A stretch of DNA of 39,364 nucleotides from an uncultured Porphyromonadaceae bacterium (GTDB lineage Bacteria; Bacteroidota; Bacteroidia; Bacteroidales; Muribaculaceae), in contig URMA01000024.1 of the NCBI GenBank assembly GCA_900548875.1, positions 1-39,364 on the forward strand, read 5' to 3'. The translations under genes were made by a program, and so were the position numbers. The notes below the pieces were generated by a model. The model was not told the DNA's origin and ran no database searches. It saw only the letters and a program-made list of their open reading frames with translations. The stretch's first letter is position 1. Each line of letters opens with the position of its first letter. Positions 8,288 to 16,700 of the stretch are shown in pieces.

Positions 8288-9418
8288 ATGAAAAAATACA
8301 TTTTTCTTGTTATGATGGCTGTGTCCGTGATGTTCTGTGCTGCGGGCGCCGGAAAATCCGGAAAACTTTCCGACGAAACTCTCCGCCGTTATGCCGCCCA
8401 GATGTTGATGGTGGGCTTTAAGGGCGACAGTATTGATGAAAACAGCGATGCCGTGCGCTATGTGCGCGACCTGCACGTTGGCGGTATCATTCTTTTTGAT
8501 GTGGACTTGACAGGCTCAGCCACTATCGGTTCCCGAAACATTACTTCGAAAGAACAGCTTGCAAAACTCACTTCCGACCTTCGTCGGTATGCCGGTTATG
8601 ATTTGCTGATTGCAGTTGACCAGGAAGGCGGTCTCGTATGTCGCTTGAAAGAACAGTATGGTTTTCAGCCTACGGTCAGCGCCGAATATTTGGGCGAAGT
8701 GAACAATCGCGACACTACGTATATGTACGGCGAACGCATTGCCAGGGAAATGGCTGAAGTGGGGCTGAATGTCAATCTTGCCCCTCTGCTCGATGTGAAT
8801 GTCAATAAGGATTGTCCGGTTATTGGCAAGCTCCATCGCAGTTTCTCGTCGGATGTGCAGGTGGTGACCGACAATGCCGGATGGTTTATCGACGCACACC
8901 ATGCCCATGGGGTACTTTGCTCCGTAAAGCATTTCCCCGGTCACGGCAGTGCCACCGCCGATTCCCATTATGGGTTAACTGATGTATCCGATACTTGGAA
9001 AGAAGAAGAGCTCGAACCTTTTCGTCGGCTGATAAAGGCCGATAAGGTGGATATGATAATGACAGCGCATATCTTCAACCGTCAGCTTGACGAGAACCTC
9101 CCTGCCACGCTGTCGAAGGACATTATTCAAGGTGTGCTTCGTGACAAGTTGGGCTTCAACGGAGTCGTGATGACCGACGATATGTATATGCAGGGCATTA
9201 TCGACCATTATTCCATCAAGGATGCCGTGGTGCTCGCTATCAATGCCGGAGCCGATATCCTGGTGATGGGTAACAACATTTCCACCGGTTTCGAACCCGA
9301 CCGTCCGTTCCATATCGTTGACATGATTGTGGAGGCGGTGAAGGACGGAAAAATCAGCGAACAGCGTCTGATAGAGTCGCACAATCGCATAGAGAAACTG
9401 CTGAAGCGGTTGAAATGA
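8288..9418 (+). CDS. Exported GH3 beta-N-acetylhexosaminidase, NagZ-like
   Basis: This 376-residue single-domain GH3 enzyme has an N-terminal signal sequence (MKKYIFLVMMAVSVMFCAAG). It shows the NagZ-type signatures: DQEGGLVCRL, then KHFPGHG-x4-DSH, whose Asp-His dyad (D225, H227) serves as acid/base, and the nucleophile in MTDDMYMQG (D297). Such enzymes release terminal beta-GlcNAc, for example from peptidoglycan fragments or chitooligosaccharides. E. coli NagZ is cytoplasmic; the signal sequence here places this one in the periplasm or outer membrane. It has its own promoter and is monocistronic. A link to the amidase/GHL10 locus 12 kb downstream is functional conjecture only. Confidence 0.9.
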   Translation: MKKYIFLVMMAVSVMFCAAGAGKSGKLSDETLRRYAAQMLMVGFKGDSIDENSDAVRYVRDLHVGGIILFDVDLTGSATIGSRNITSKEQLAKLTSDLRRYAGYDLLIAVDQEGGLVCRLKEQYGFQPTVSAEYLGEVNNRDTTYMYGERIAREMAEVGLNVNLAPLLDVNVNKDCPVIGKLHRSFSSDVQVVTDNAGWFIDAHHAHGVLCSVKHFPGHGSATADSHYGLTDVSDTWKEEELEPFRRLIKADKVDMIMTAHIFNRQLDENLPATLSKDIIQGVLRDKLGFNGVVMTDDMYMQGIIDHYSIKDAVVLAINAGADILVMGNNISTGFEPDRPFHIVDMIVEAVKDGKISEQRLIESHNRIEKLLKRLK

Positions 9419-9437
9419 GGAAAGGAATACTACCGAA

Positions 9438-9535
9438 TATATACGACTTTTTAGCTGAATGAAGCGTTGAAAAAGTATGGAAATTTCTGCTGCTATAGTT
9501 CTAGAGCATTGTCTTTCAATAAAAAGTCGTATATA
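9438..9535. repeat. Perfect inverted repeat spanning the 3' end of the ATPase gene
   Basis: TATATACGACTTTTTA (9438-9453) is the exact reverse complement of TAAAAAGTCGTATATA (9520-9535), with 66 bases between. The right arm is coding sequence for the ATPase C-terminus (YDFLL); the left arm lies beyond its stop in the intergenic gap. The arms are AT-rich and no T-tract terminator is formed. Confidence 0.7.
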
Positions 9536-10749
9536 CTAATGGTCGTAATTCCATATTCGTCTCTGGTCACAGGGGTTTCCTCACCGAGGATAATCATCTT
9601 CTTAAAAGAATCATCCACTTTGAGCAATGAAGCACGTTCTTGTTTGATTTTCTCGTCCGATTCCATGCGATAAGCCGATTGAATATAGTAACGTTTGCTT
9701 CCAAGGTTGCAGATGAAGTCCACTTCCAATTGAGAGCGTTGCTGCTTGCCTTCCTTGTTTATTGTTATGACCGGTACAACTCCAACGTCAACATTAAAGC
9801 CTCGTATCCTCAATTCATTATAGATCAGATTCTCCATTAGATGTGTTTTTTCCATTTGACGGAAGTTGATACGTGCATTTCGTAACCCTAAATCCATGAA
9901 ATAATACTTAAATGGCGTATTGATATACCGTTTGCCTTTGATGTCATAGCGGGTTGACTGCTCAATTAGAAAAGAATCACACAGGTGGTCAATGTAGTCT
10001 TTAATTGTGTCTTGTGTTATGGCTGATTTCTTTTCACTTTTGAACGTATTGGCCAGTTTGTTCGGATTGGTCAGTGCTCCAATCCCCGAAGCCAAAATGT
10101 TGATAAGCTCCTCCAGATCTTGGTCTTTACGAATGTTATACCTGTCTTTGATGTCTTTGATGTATGTTTTTTCAAACAGGTTTTTCAGAAAACGAACTTT
10201 CAGATCTTCTGTTTCATACGACAGTATTTGAGGTAGTCCGCCATATAGCATATATTCATTAAGACCGGCTTGAGGTGTACCGGTATATGCTGACATGTAT
10301 TCGTTGAAACTCAAGGGAAACATCTTTACTTCGAAACCTCTTCCTCGAAATTCCGTTGCGATATCCTTCGACAGGAATTTAGCATTGCTTCCAGTTACAT
10401 ATACATCTGTATTCCGCATTTTCAGGAAGCCGTTAAGAACATCTTTGAAGTCGTCAAGCATCTGTACCTCGTCTATCAAGATGTAGTACAAGTTGTTGTC
10501 AACAATTCTGCTTTCTACGTATGTGTATAAGTTTTCGGGGTTTCTCATTGCCCTATTCTTATAGTCTTCCAGGTCTATCTTTATTATGTGATCAGAAGAT
10601 ACTCCACTGTTTTCGAGGTATGATGTGAACAGTTCAAACAGCAAAAACGATTTTCCGCATCTTCGCATTCCTGTTATCACCTTTATCATCCCATTATTCT
10701 GGATGGAAATGAGTTCGTTCAGATACCTTTTTCTTTCAATGTTTTTCAT
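9493..10749 (-). CDS. AAA ATPase with DUF4143 domain
   Basis: This 418-residue protein belongs to the AAA_14/DUF4143 group common and often multicopy in Bacteroidetes. Walker A is GMRRCGKS (27-34) and Walker B is YYILIDEVQ (about 88-96), followed by a sensor-like VTGSNAKFLS. A helical/winged-helix region lies around residues 200-270. The C-terminal DUF4143 part carries E-x-D-F (E342, D344) and YYIQSAY, the pattern of a PD-(D/E)XK nuclease fold. The biological role is unsettled. The gene looks more AT-rich than its neighbours, with many AAA, ATA and TTT codons, which hints at separate ancestry. Its promoter lies between two large dyads, and its 3' end forms an inverted repeat with the flank. 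Confidence 0.88.
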   Translation of the reverse strand: MKNIERKRYLNELISIQNNGMIKVITGMRRCGKSFLLFELFTSYLENSGVSSDHIIKIDLEDYKNRAMRNPENLYTYVESRIVDNNLYYILIDEVQMLDDFKDVLNGFLKMRNTDVYVTGSNAKFLSKDIATEFRGRGFEVKMFPLSFNEYMSAYTGTPQAGLNEYMLYGGLPQILSYETEDLKVRFLKNLFEKTYIKDIKDRYNIRKDQDLEELINILASGIGALTNPNKLANTFKSEKKSAITQDTIKDYIDHLCDSFLIEQSTRYDIKGKRYINTPFKYYFMDLGLRNARINFRQMEKTHLMENLIYNELRIRGFNVDVGVVPVITINKEGKQQRSQLEVDFICNLGSKRYYIQSAYRMESDEKIKQERASLLKVDDSFKKMIILGEETPVTRDEYGITTISIYDFLLKDNALEL

Positions 10750-10755
10750 CGTTAG

Positions 10756-10790
10756 TCGAAATTTGTGTCACTAAATGACATGTTTGTCGA
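10756..10790. promoter_or_regulatory. 35-bp dyad, downstream of ATPase promoter
   Basis: The two ends are TCGA and the core is TGTCA-CTAAA-TGACA (10766-10780), a perfect 5-bp inverted pair around a 5-base centre; outer arms match at 10 of 15 positions. It lies between the -7 box (10794-10801, minus strand) and the ATPase start codon, where a bound protein would block transcription. A related copy lies exactly 76 bp away. Confidence 0.6.
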
Positions 10791-10793
10791 TTG

Positions 10794-10821
10794 CAAAGAT
10801 AGGATTTTTTTCTATATCCAA
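10794..10821 (-). promoter_or_regulatory. Promoter of the AAA ATPase gene
   Basis: The minus strand reads TATCTTTG (10794-10801), a good -7 box. TTG (10819-10821) lies upstream at 17 bases, shorter than the usual 19-21, so the -33 is uncertain. The promoter sits between two related dyads. Confidence 0.55.
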
Positions 10822-10831
10822 TTTATGTTAT

Positions 10832-10866
10832 TCGAAAAATATGTCATTTAGTGATATGTTTTTCGA
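10832..10866. promoter_or_regulatory. 35-bp dyad, upstream of ATPase promoter
   Basis: Arms TCGAAAAATATGTCA and TGATATGTTTTTCGA are complementary at 13 of 15 positions around a 5-base centre TTTAG; both mismatches are G-T type. It abuts the msrAB stop codon (10867-10869). Aligned with the copy at 10756-10790, similarity runs for about 42 bases (10751-10792 against 10827-10868). Confidence 0.6.
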
Positions 10867-11919
10867 TTATTTCAACAGGTGAATATATTCGCCGTAGCCT
10901 TCTTCCTGCATGCGGCTTTTGGGGATGAAGCGCAGGGAAGCACTGTTGATGCAGTAGCGCAGGCCGCCGAGCGATTCCGGTCCGTCGTCGAATACGTGGC
11001 CGAGGTGGGCGTCGCCTGTCGTGCTTCTCACTTCGGTGCGTACCATGCCGTGCGATGTGTCGGTCAGTTCCGTCACGAGCGTATCGCTGATAGGTTTCGA
11101 GAAGGATGGCCATCCGCAACCCGAATCGAACTTGTCGGTGGAGAGGAACAACGGCTCGCCGGTGGTGATGTCCACATAGATTCCTTCTTCGTGGTTGTCC
11201 CAGTATTCGTTGGCAAACGGGCGTTCCGTAGCGTTGCGCTGTGTCACGTTGTACTGCAGCTCCGTCAGCTGCGAGCGCAAGGTCGCTTCATCGGGACGCG
11301 AGTAGGTGCGTTTTTTGTTCGCATTGCGTGCCATGTCGAACAGCTTCGGGTTAATGTGGCAATAGCCGGTAGGATTGTTGTCGAGGTAATCCTGGTGGTA
11401 GTCCTCCGCTTCATAGAAATTCTTCAGCGGCAGGTTTTCCACTTCAAGCTGTTGGCTGTAGCTTCGCTGCAATTCTCCGAACTTTTCGGCAATGAGAGCA
11501 CTGTCCGCCGCTTCCGTGTAGTAGATGCCCGTGCGGTATTGCGTTCCCACATCATTTCCTTGTTGGTTGAGGCTTGTCGGGTCAATGGTCTGGAAATAAA
11601 GGTCAATAAGCAGAGCGAGGTCCACCTCCTTCGGGTCGTATTCCACGCGTACCGTTTCCGCTGCATCTGTCCGGCCGGTGCAAACATCCTTGTAGGTCGG
11701 GTTGGCTACACGGCTGTTGGCATAGCCCACGGCCGTCGACTTCACGCCGCGGATTTGCTTCATGAAGTGTTCCGTACCCCAAAAGCATCCTCCGGCAAAA
11801 TAAATTTCTTTTGTGTTCATATTGTTTTCATTTTTTGTTGTCAATCGTTGTGCGATAACTGCGCCGCTCACGGCAAGCAGCACCACCGCAATCAGGATTG
11901 TTTTCTTCATAGTTGTCAT
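10867..11919 (-). CDS. msrAB: Exported MsrA-MsrB fusion, peptide methionine sulfoxide reductase
   Basis: This 350-residue bifunctional enzyme reduces both the S and R forms of methionine sulfoxide in oxidised proteins. An N-terminal hydrophobic segment (KKTILIAVVLLAVSGAVIAQ) sends it to the periplasm. The MsrA domain starts near residue 37 with the GGCFWG motif (catalytic C45). The MsrB domain, from about residue 205, has SGCGWPSF, HLGHVFDDGP and RYCINSASLRFI with catalytic C323; it lacks the paired CxxC zinc sites of some MsrBs. A second ATG at 11910 (MKKTILIA) is an equally good start. The gene is divergent from the sigma factor gene and reads toward the ATPase, which is on the same strand with its own promoter. 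Confidence 0.95.
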   Translation of the reverse strand: MTTMKKTILIAVVLLAVSGAVIAQRLTTKNENNMNTKEIYFAGGCFWGTEHFMKQIRGVKSTAVGYANSRVANPTYKDVCTGRTDAAETVRVEYDPKEVDLALLIDLYFQTIDPTSLNQQGNDVGTQYRTGIYYTEAADSALIAEKFGELQRSYSQQLEVENLPLKNFYEAEDYHQDYLDNNPTGYCHINPKLFDMARNANKKRTYSRPDEATLRSQLTELQYNVTQRNATERPFANEYWDNHEEGIYVDITTGEPLFLSTDKFDSGCGWPSFSKPISDTLVTELTDTSHGMVRTEVRSTTGDAHLGHVFDDGPESLGGLRYCINSASLRFIPKSRMQEEGYGEYIHLLK

Positions 11920-12010
11920 ATATATAAAGTTGGATAAAACCGGTTTTTGAAATAAATTTTAATATAAAAACAACGTGTACGGATTCGATTATGTTCATTG
12001 TAGATAAAAG

Positions 12011-12041
12011 TTTGCTTGTTTTGTTATTTTTTGTAGTTTTG
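12011..12041 (+). promoter_or_regulatory. Promoter of the ECF sigma factor gene
   Basis: TTTG (12011-12014), exactly 19 bases, then TAGTTTTG (12034-12041), a near-perfect match to the Bacteroidetes housekeeping promoter. The start codon is 36 bases downstream. It suggests that the sigma factor is made from the primary sigma factor and held inactive after translation. Confidence 0.75.
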
Positions 12042-12077
12042 TAATGATAATACCTCAAAAATCCGTGTCAAAAGTAA

Positions 12078-12635
12078 ATGGAAGAGCTGCAGCACATAGA
12101 AATCTTCAATGATGTATTTGCCCATCGTGAGCGGTTTGTTCGCTTTGCGTTCAGCTACTTACAGGATTTGTCGGCTGCTGAAGATTTGGTGATGGATTCA
12201 TTTGTTTATTATTGGGAAAATCGTCAGAGGTTGGATTGCAAGGGTAATGTTCCGGCTTACATATTGACCGTTGTCAAGCACAAGTGCCTCGATTATTTGC
12301 GGATGCAAAAAATACATCAGAATGTTTATTTGCAACTGCAGGATGATGCCCGTTGGGAACTTGACATGAATATCGCTTCGCTTGAAGCATTTGAACCGTA
12401 TCGTGTGTTGGCCGTCGACATTCAGGCGGAAGTGCGCAGGGCTTATGGCAAGTTGCCGAAGCAAACCCGAAAAATTTTTGAGATGAACCGTGTACATCAG
12501 ATGAGTTATGGTGAAATTGCAGAGGAAACACGATTGTCTGTGAAGACGGTCGAATACCACATTTCGAAAGCGCTTCAGCATTTGCGGAGAGAACTGAAGG
12601 ATTTGTTGCCGTTTGTAATACTATTTTTAAATTAA
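12078..12635 (+). CDS. ECF RNA polymerase sigma factor (FecI-like)
   Basis: This 185-residue sigma-70 family protein is of the Bacteroides ECF type. Region 2 is visible at about 15-50 (RFVRFAFSYLQDLSAAEDLVMDSFVYYWENR) and region 4 helix-turn-helix at about 125-175 (LPKQTRKIFEMNRVHQMSYGEIAEETRLSVKTVEYHISKAL). It directs RNA polymerase to its target promoters once its FecR partner lets go. The FecR gene follows 80 bases downstream and the STN-bearing SusC after that, which is the standard order for trans-envelope signalling in glycan-utilisation loci. The likely target is the susC-to-GHL10 operon. Confidence 0.93.
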   Translation: MEELQHIEIFNDVFAHRERFVRFAFSYLQDLSAAEDLVMDSFVYYWENRQRLDCKGNVPAYILTVVKHKCLDYLRMQKIHQNVYLQLQDDARWELDMNIASLEAFEPYRVLAVDIQAEVRRAYGKLPKQTRKIFEMNRVHQMSYGEIAEETRLSVKTVEYHISKALQHLRRELKDLLPFVILFLN

Positions 12636-12715
12636 CTTATTTTAATAATTAAATCTATTTTTTTGTTTAGGGTATAGTCCGTGTTCTTCGCTATATAAGA
12701 AAACCTGAAGCGAAC

Positions 12716-13642
12716 ATGGATAAAGCTACGTTGTATAAATATTTCTCTCATGAGGCTACCGATGATGTTCGTCGGCAAGTCAGAGAATGGGTGGAGTCTT
12801 CGCCTGAAAATATGCAGGAATATATGGCAGAGCGGGCGTTTTATGACTCTGTAACTTTGTTGGCAGACCCGAAACTGCCAGCCGTTCGCCGATTCTCCTT
12901 CAAGCGAATGTTGACAGCAGCATCGAAGATTGCGGCTGTTGCTGTTGTCACATTGTTGCTGTCGTATGTTGTCCGTACCTATTTGTTCCCGCCACAGATA
13001 CCGATGCAGGAATTGTATGTGCCGGTGGGGAAACAGTTGAACCTTACACTTGCCGATGGAACGAATGTATGGCTCAATTCAGGAACGCGCTTGAAATATC
13101 CGGCTATTTTTTCCGGGAAGGAACGTCGGGTAGAAATTGATGGAGAAGGGTATTTTAAAGTGCAGAAAGATGTGGACTGTCCGTTCCGGGTTCAGACCGA
13201 CGGTGGTGTGGTGGAAGTGCTTGGCACGACGTTCAACGTGGAGGCTTATTCTTCCGAGCACAATTTCCGAACATCGTTGCTCGAAGGTTCCGTGAAGATT
13301 ACCGACAACCATAATGGTGAATACCTGTTGTCGCCCAACCAGATGGCCGAAATGCAGGCTGACGGTTCGATGAAGATTTCAGCAATTCCCGACTATGATG
13401 CGTTTCGTTGGACAGAAGGCATTATCAGCTTGAAAAATGACAGCTTTGAGTCAATCATGAAGAAGTTTGAAAAGTATTACGGCGTGACTATTAAAATTGA
13501 GTGTGACAATTTTGCCGGAGTGAGCTATTCGGGTAAATTCTATCATTCGGATGGTCTGCAGTATGCTTTAAAAGTGCTTCAGCGTGACATTGACTTTACT
13601 TACGTAAGCGAGCAAGACAACCATATTATTTACATTAAATAA
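12716..13642 (+). CDS. FecR-type anti-sigma factor
   Basis: This 308-residue protein spans the inner membrane once. A cytoplasmic N-terminal part (1-67) would bind the sigma factor, and a transmembrane helix lies at about 70-90 (KIAAVAVVTLLLSYVVRTYLF). The periplasmic FecR domain follows at about 98-195 (LTLADGTNVWLNSGTRLKYP, VEIDGEGYFKV, VEVLGTTFNVEAY), then a C-terminal DUF4974-like domain (SLKNDSFESIMKKFEKYYGVTI...GVSYSGKF...LKVLQRDIDFTY). In this family, contact with the STN domain of the partner TonB-dependent transporter triggers release of the sigma factor. It lies between the sigma gene and susC. Confidence 0.93.
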   Translation: MDKATLYKYFSHEATDDVRRQVREWVESSPENMQEYMAERAFYDSVTLLADPKLPAVRRFSFKRMLTAASKIAAVAVVTLLLSYVVRTYLFPPQIPMQELYVPVGKQLNLTLADGTNVWLNSGTRLKYPAIFSGKERRVEIDGEGYFKVQKDVDCPFRVQTDGGVVEVLGTTFNVEAYSSEHNFRTSLLEGSVKITDNHNGEYLLSPNQMAEMQADGSMKISAIPDYDAFRWTEGIISLKNDSFESIMKKFEKYYGVTIKIECDNFAGVSYSGKFYHSDGLQYALKVLQRDIDFTYVSEQDNHIIYIK

Positions 13643-13702
13643 CCCCATTTGCCTATGAAACAAACCTGACAGAAGAAAACCAAGAAAACCTAAAGAAAAA
13701 AC

Positions 13703-13736
13703 AGGGGCCGACTCGTTTGGCCACAAATCGGTCCCT
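13703..13736 (+). other. Hairpin in the leader of the susC gene
   Basis: AGGGGCCGA (13703-13711) pairs with TCGGTCCCT (13728-13736), a 9-bp stem with one G-T pair around a 16-base loop. Only TTTGATTT follows, so it is a weak terminator at best. It may attenuate read-through from the sigma/FecR transcript or protect the 5' end of the susC mRNA. Confidence 0.55.
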
Positions 13737-13789
13737 TTGATTTAACACCTTGAACTAATTCGTATTAAATCTAAAACAAACACAAAGAT

Positions 13790-16700
13790 ATGAATAAAAC
13801 TATTGAGGAAAATTTAATACCTCCATTAAAATCTATTAACCATTTATTAAAGATTATGAATTGTTTGCTGTTAATGGTGATATGCAGTGTAGTGAATGTG
13901 TATGCCGATAATAGCAAAGTGAAATCAGAAAACGTGACATTGTCCGTTCGTTCGGAGTCTGTACAGACAGTTTTGAACGAAATTGAGCGACAGACTGGCT
14001 ATTTGTTCATGATTAATTCCAATGTAGACACAAAACGCGTTGTCAGTCTGAACGTAACAAAGAAACCGGTGCGCGAAGTGTTGAACCAGCTTTTCCGCAA
14101 GACTGGTGTCCATTATGCATTTGAAGGCCGTCATATTATTTTGTCGACTAATGCATCCATGAAAGACGACAAACCGTCGGCAGCGCTTTCTTCGCAAAAC
14201 CGCAGCGTAAAAGGACGTATTCTTGACGAAGACGGACAGCCGTTGATTGGTGCCAACGTACGTATTAAAGGCACGGATGTCGGTGTGATAACTGACATTG
14301 ACGGTAATTATACATTGTCCAGCCGTAGTTTAAACAACAATTCCGTGATAGAAGTATCCTATGTGGGAATGAAAACATCTACGGCGAAGGTGGGCGATCG
14401 TACCAAAGTGGATCTGGTTTTGTCGTCCGATTCCGAAGTGCTGGATGAGGTTGTAGTAGTCGGCTATGGTACTCAAAAGAAAATCAACCTGACGGGAGCC
14501 GTAAGTACTGTTGATGTGTCCAAACAGTTGGAAGCACGTCCTATTACTGATGTGGCTCGTGGTTTGCAGGGTTCTGTTCCAGGTTTGACTGTCCGTACTT
14601 CAACCGGCGAGATGGGAACAGATCCGAGCATTAAGATTCGTGGTATAATTGGCTCAACAAACGGATCTTCTGCTCCACTTATTCTTGTGGACAACGTAGA
14701 ATGCAACAGCTTGCAGAATATCAATCCGGAGGATGTTGAGAGTATTTCCGTATTGAAGGACGCCGCATCTGCATCTATCTATGGTGTAAAGGCTGCATTT
14801 GGTGTTGTTCTTGTTACCACTAAAAAAGCTAAAAAGGGAGAGAAATTTTCTGTAAACTATTCAAACAACTTCTCCTGGAAGCGTGCAACGGTCAATCCGG
14901 AAATTGTGGAAACGTGGGAAGGTGCTGAAATGTCGTGGGCTGCCGGTTTACGTTCCAATCCGAACTTGTCGGAACAGACCAACTCCTGCTATTTGAGCTG
15001 GAACCTTGAATCTATTGAGCGTATGAAGGAATGGGAACGTGTTTACGGTGGAATGAACTTGAGTCCGGAAATGGTGCTGGGGCGTGACTTTGACATTATC
15101 GACGGCAAGATGTATTTCTACCGCAGTTTTGACGCTCCGGGGGAATTTATCAAGAAAAATTCATTCCAACAGACGCACAATCTTTCGCTTTCAGGTTCTT
15201 CCGGTAATACTGCCTACAATCTGAGTCTGGGCTATTTGGGTTCTGAAGGTATTATAAAAGTAAACACGGATCAGTACGACCGTTTCAATGTATCGTTTGG
15301 AACTAATACAACATTGAACAAGTATGTTGACGTGCGTTCAAAATTGCTGTATACGCGTTATGAATACGACACGCCATATAATTTCGGACCGTCGTCAAGT
15401 TACGACGAATGGTACTATCTTTACCGTTGGCCGAAGATGATGCCTTACGGTACATATCAGGGAATTCCTTTCCATAACGTGGTGACTGAAATTCAGCAGG
15501 CTAATATGAACAAGAAGACCAACAACTATATGCGCGTGTCGTTGGGTTCTACTGTCCATATTCTTCCGGGGTTCGATTTTGAAGCCGACTATACGTTTAC
15601 GCATGTCAGTCGCTATACACAGACAAACGGCGGAAAGGTTAGCGGTTGGAACTTTTGGGGTGGTTCAGGTTTGAAGAATGAAGTGTGGACTGCGGCAACC
15701 CATGACAAGGCCGTGAAAGCTTCCGACAACAGCGATTTCCATGTGTTGAATGCTTTGTTCCGTTATAACAAGGAATTTGGAAAGCATTCGCTTGGTGCAA
15801 TTGCCGGTACTAACGTTGAGGTTTATCAGAACTATGGCAATACATCAGAACGCCGCGAACTGATTTTGAACGACCATCCGGAACTTCCGTTGGCAAACGG
15901 CGACCAGTTTGCCTCTTCTTACCATTCACATGAAGCCCGTTTGGGATATTTTGCACGTATCAACTATACGTTCATGGACCGTTATCTGTTGGAAGTAAAC
16001 GGACGTCTTGACGGTTCTTCCAGCTTCCCGAGCGATCAGCTTTGGGGTTTCTTCCCTTCAGCATCTGCCGGTTGGATTATGTCGGAAGAAAACTTCATGC
16101 AAGGTTTGAAACCTTATCTCAGCACATTGAAATTCCGCGGTTCTTGGGGACAGATCGGTAACCAGGATGTGGGTACCAACATGTTCCGCCCGATTCTTTC
16201 TCCGACTACCACTACATGGATTGTCGGCACTACCGGCGAACGTTCGTTCGGTCTTCCGCGTGCCATTTCCGACGGATTTACATGGGAAACCATCACAACT
16301 GCCGACTTCGGTGTTGATACACGTTTCTTCGACGGCCGTTTGGGCGTTTCGTTCGACTGGTTCCAACGTCGTAACACAGATATGATTACCAGCGGAGAAA
16401 AACTTCCTGCTACATTCGGTCAGGATCCTCCAATGCGCAATTTCGGTGAATTGACAACTAAGGGTTGGGAACTTTCTGTTGATTTCCGCCACCGTTTCCA
16501 CAACGGACTTGGAATGTCGGTAACTGCATACGTATCCGATGCCAAGACAAAATATACGAAGATTAATTCCAACTCTCGTGCCATCAGCGGTATTTATGAA
16601 GGTAAGGAATATGGTGAAATCTGGGGTTTTGAAACAGACCGTTTCTTCACTGCCGATGACTTTGAAACAGCTCCCGACGGTAAGCTCGTGCTGAAAGAAG

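Noticed and set aside
9493..10749. The ATPase as part of a named phage-defence system
   Set aside because: It is a lone gene; no partner toxin, effector or adjacent defence gene is visible, and DUF4143 ATPases have no settled role.
10832..10866. Intrinsic terminator for msrAB
   Set aside because: The stem is strong, but no T-tract follows on the minus strand, and a related copy lies beyond the ATPase promoter, which fits an operator better.
10879..11937. A 352-codon open frame on the plus strand
   Set aside because: It is antisense to msrAB, whose GCFWG and RYCxNSASL motifs are decisive.
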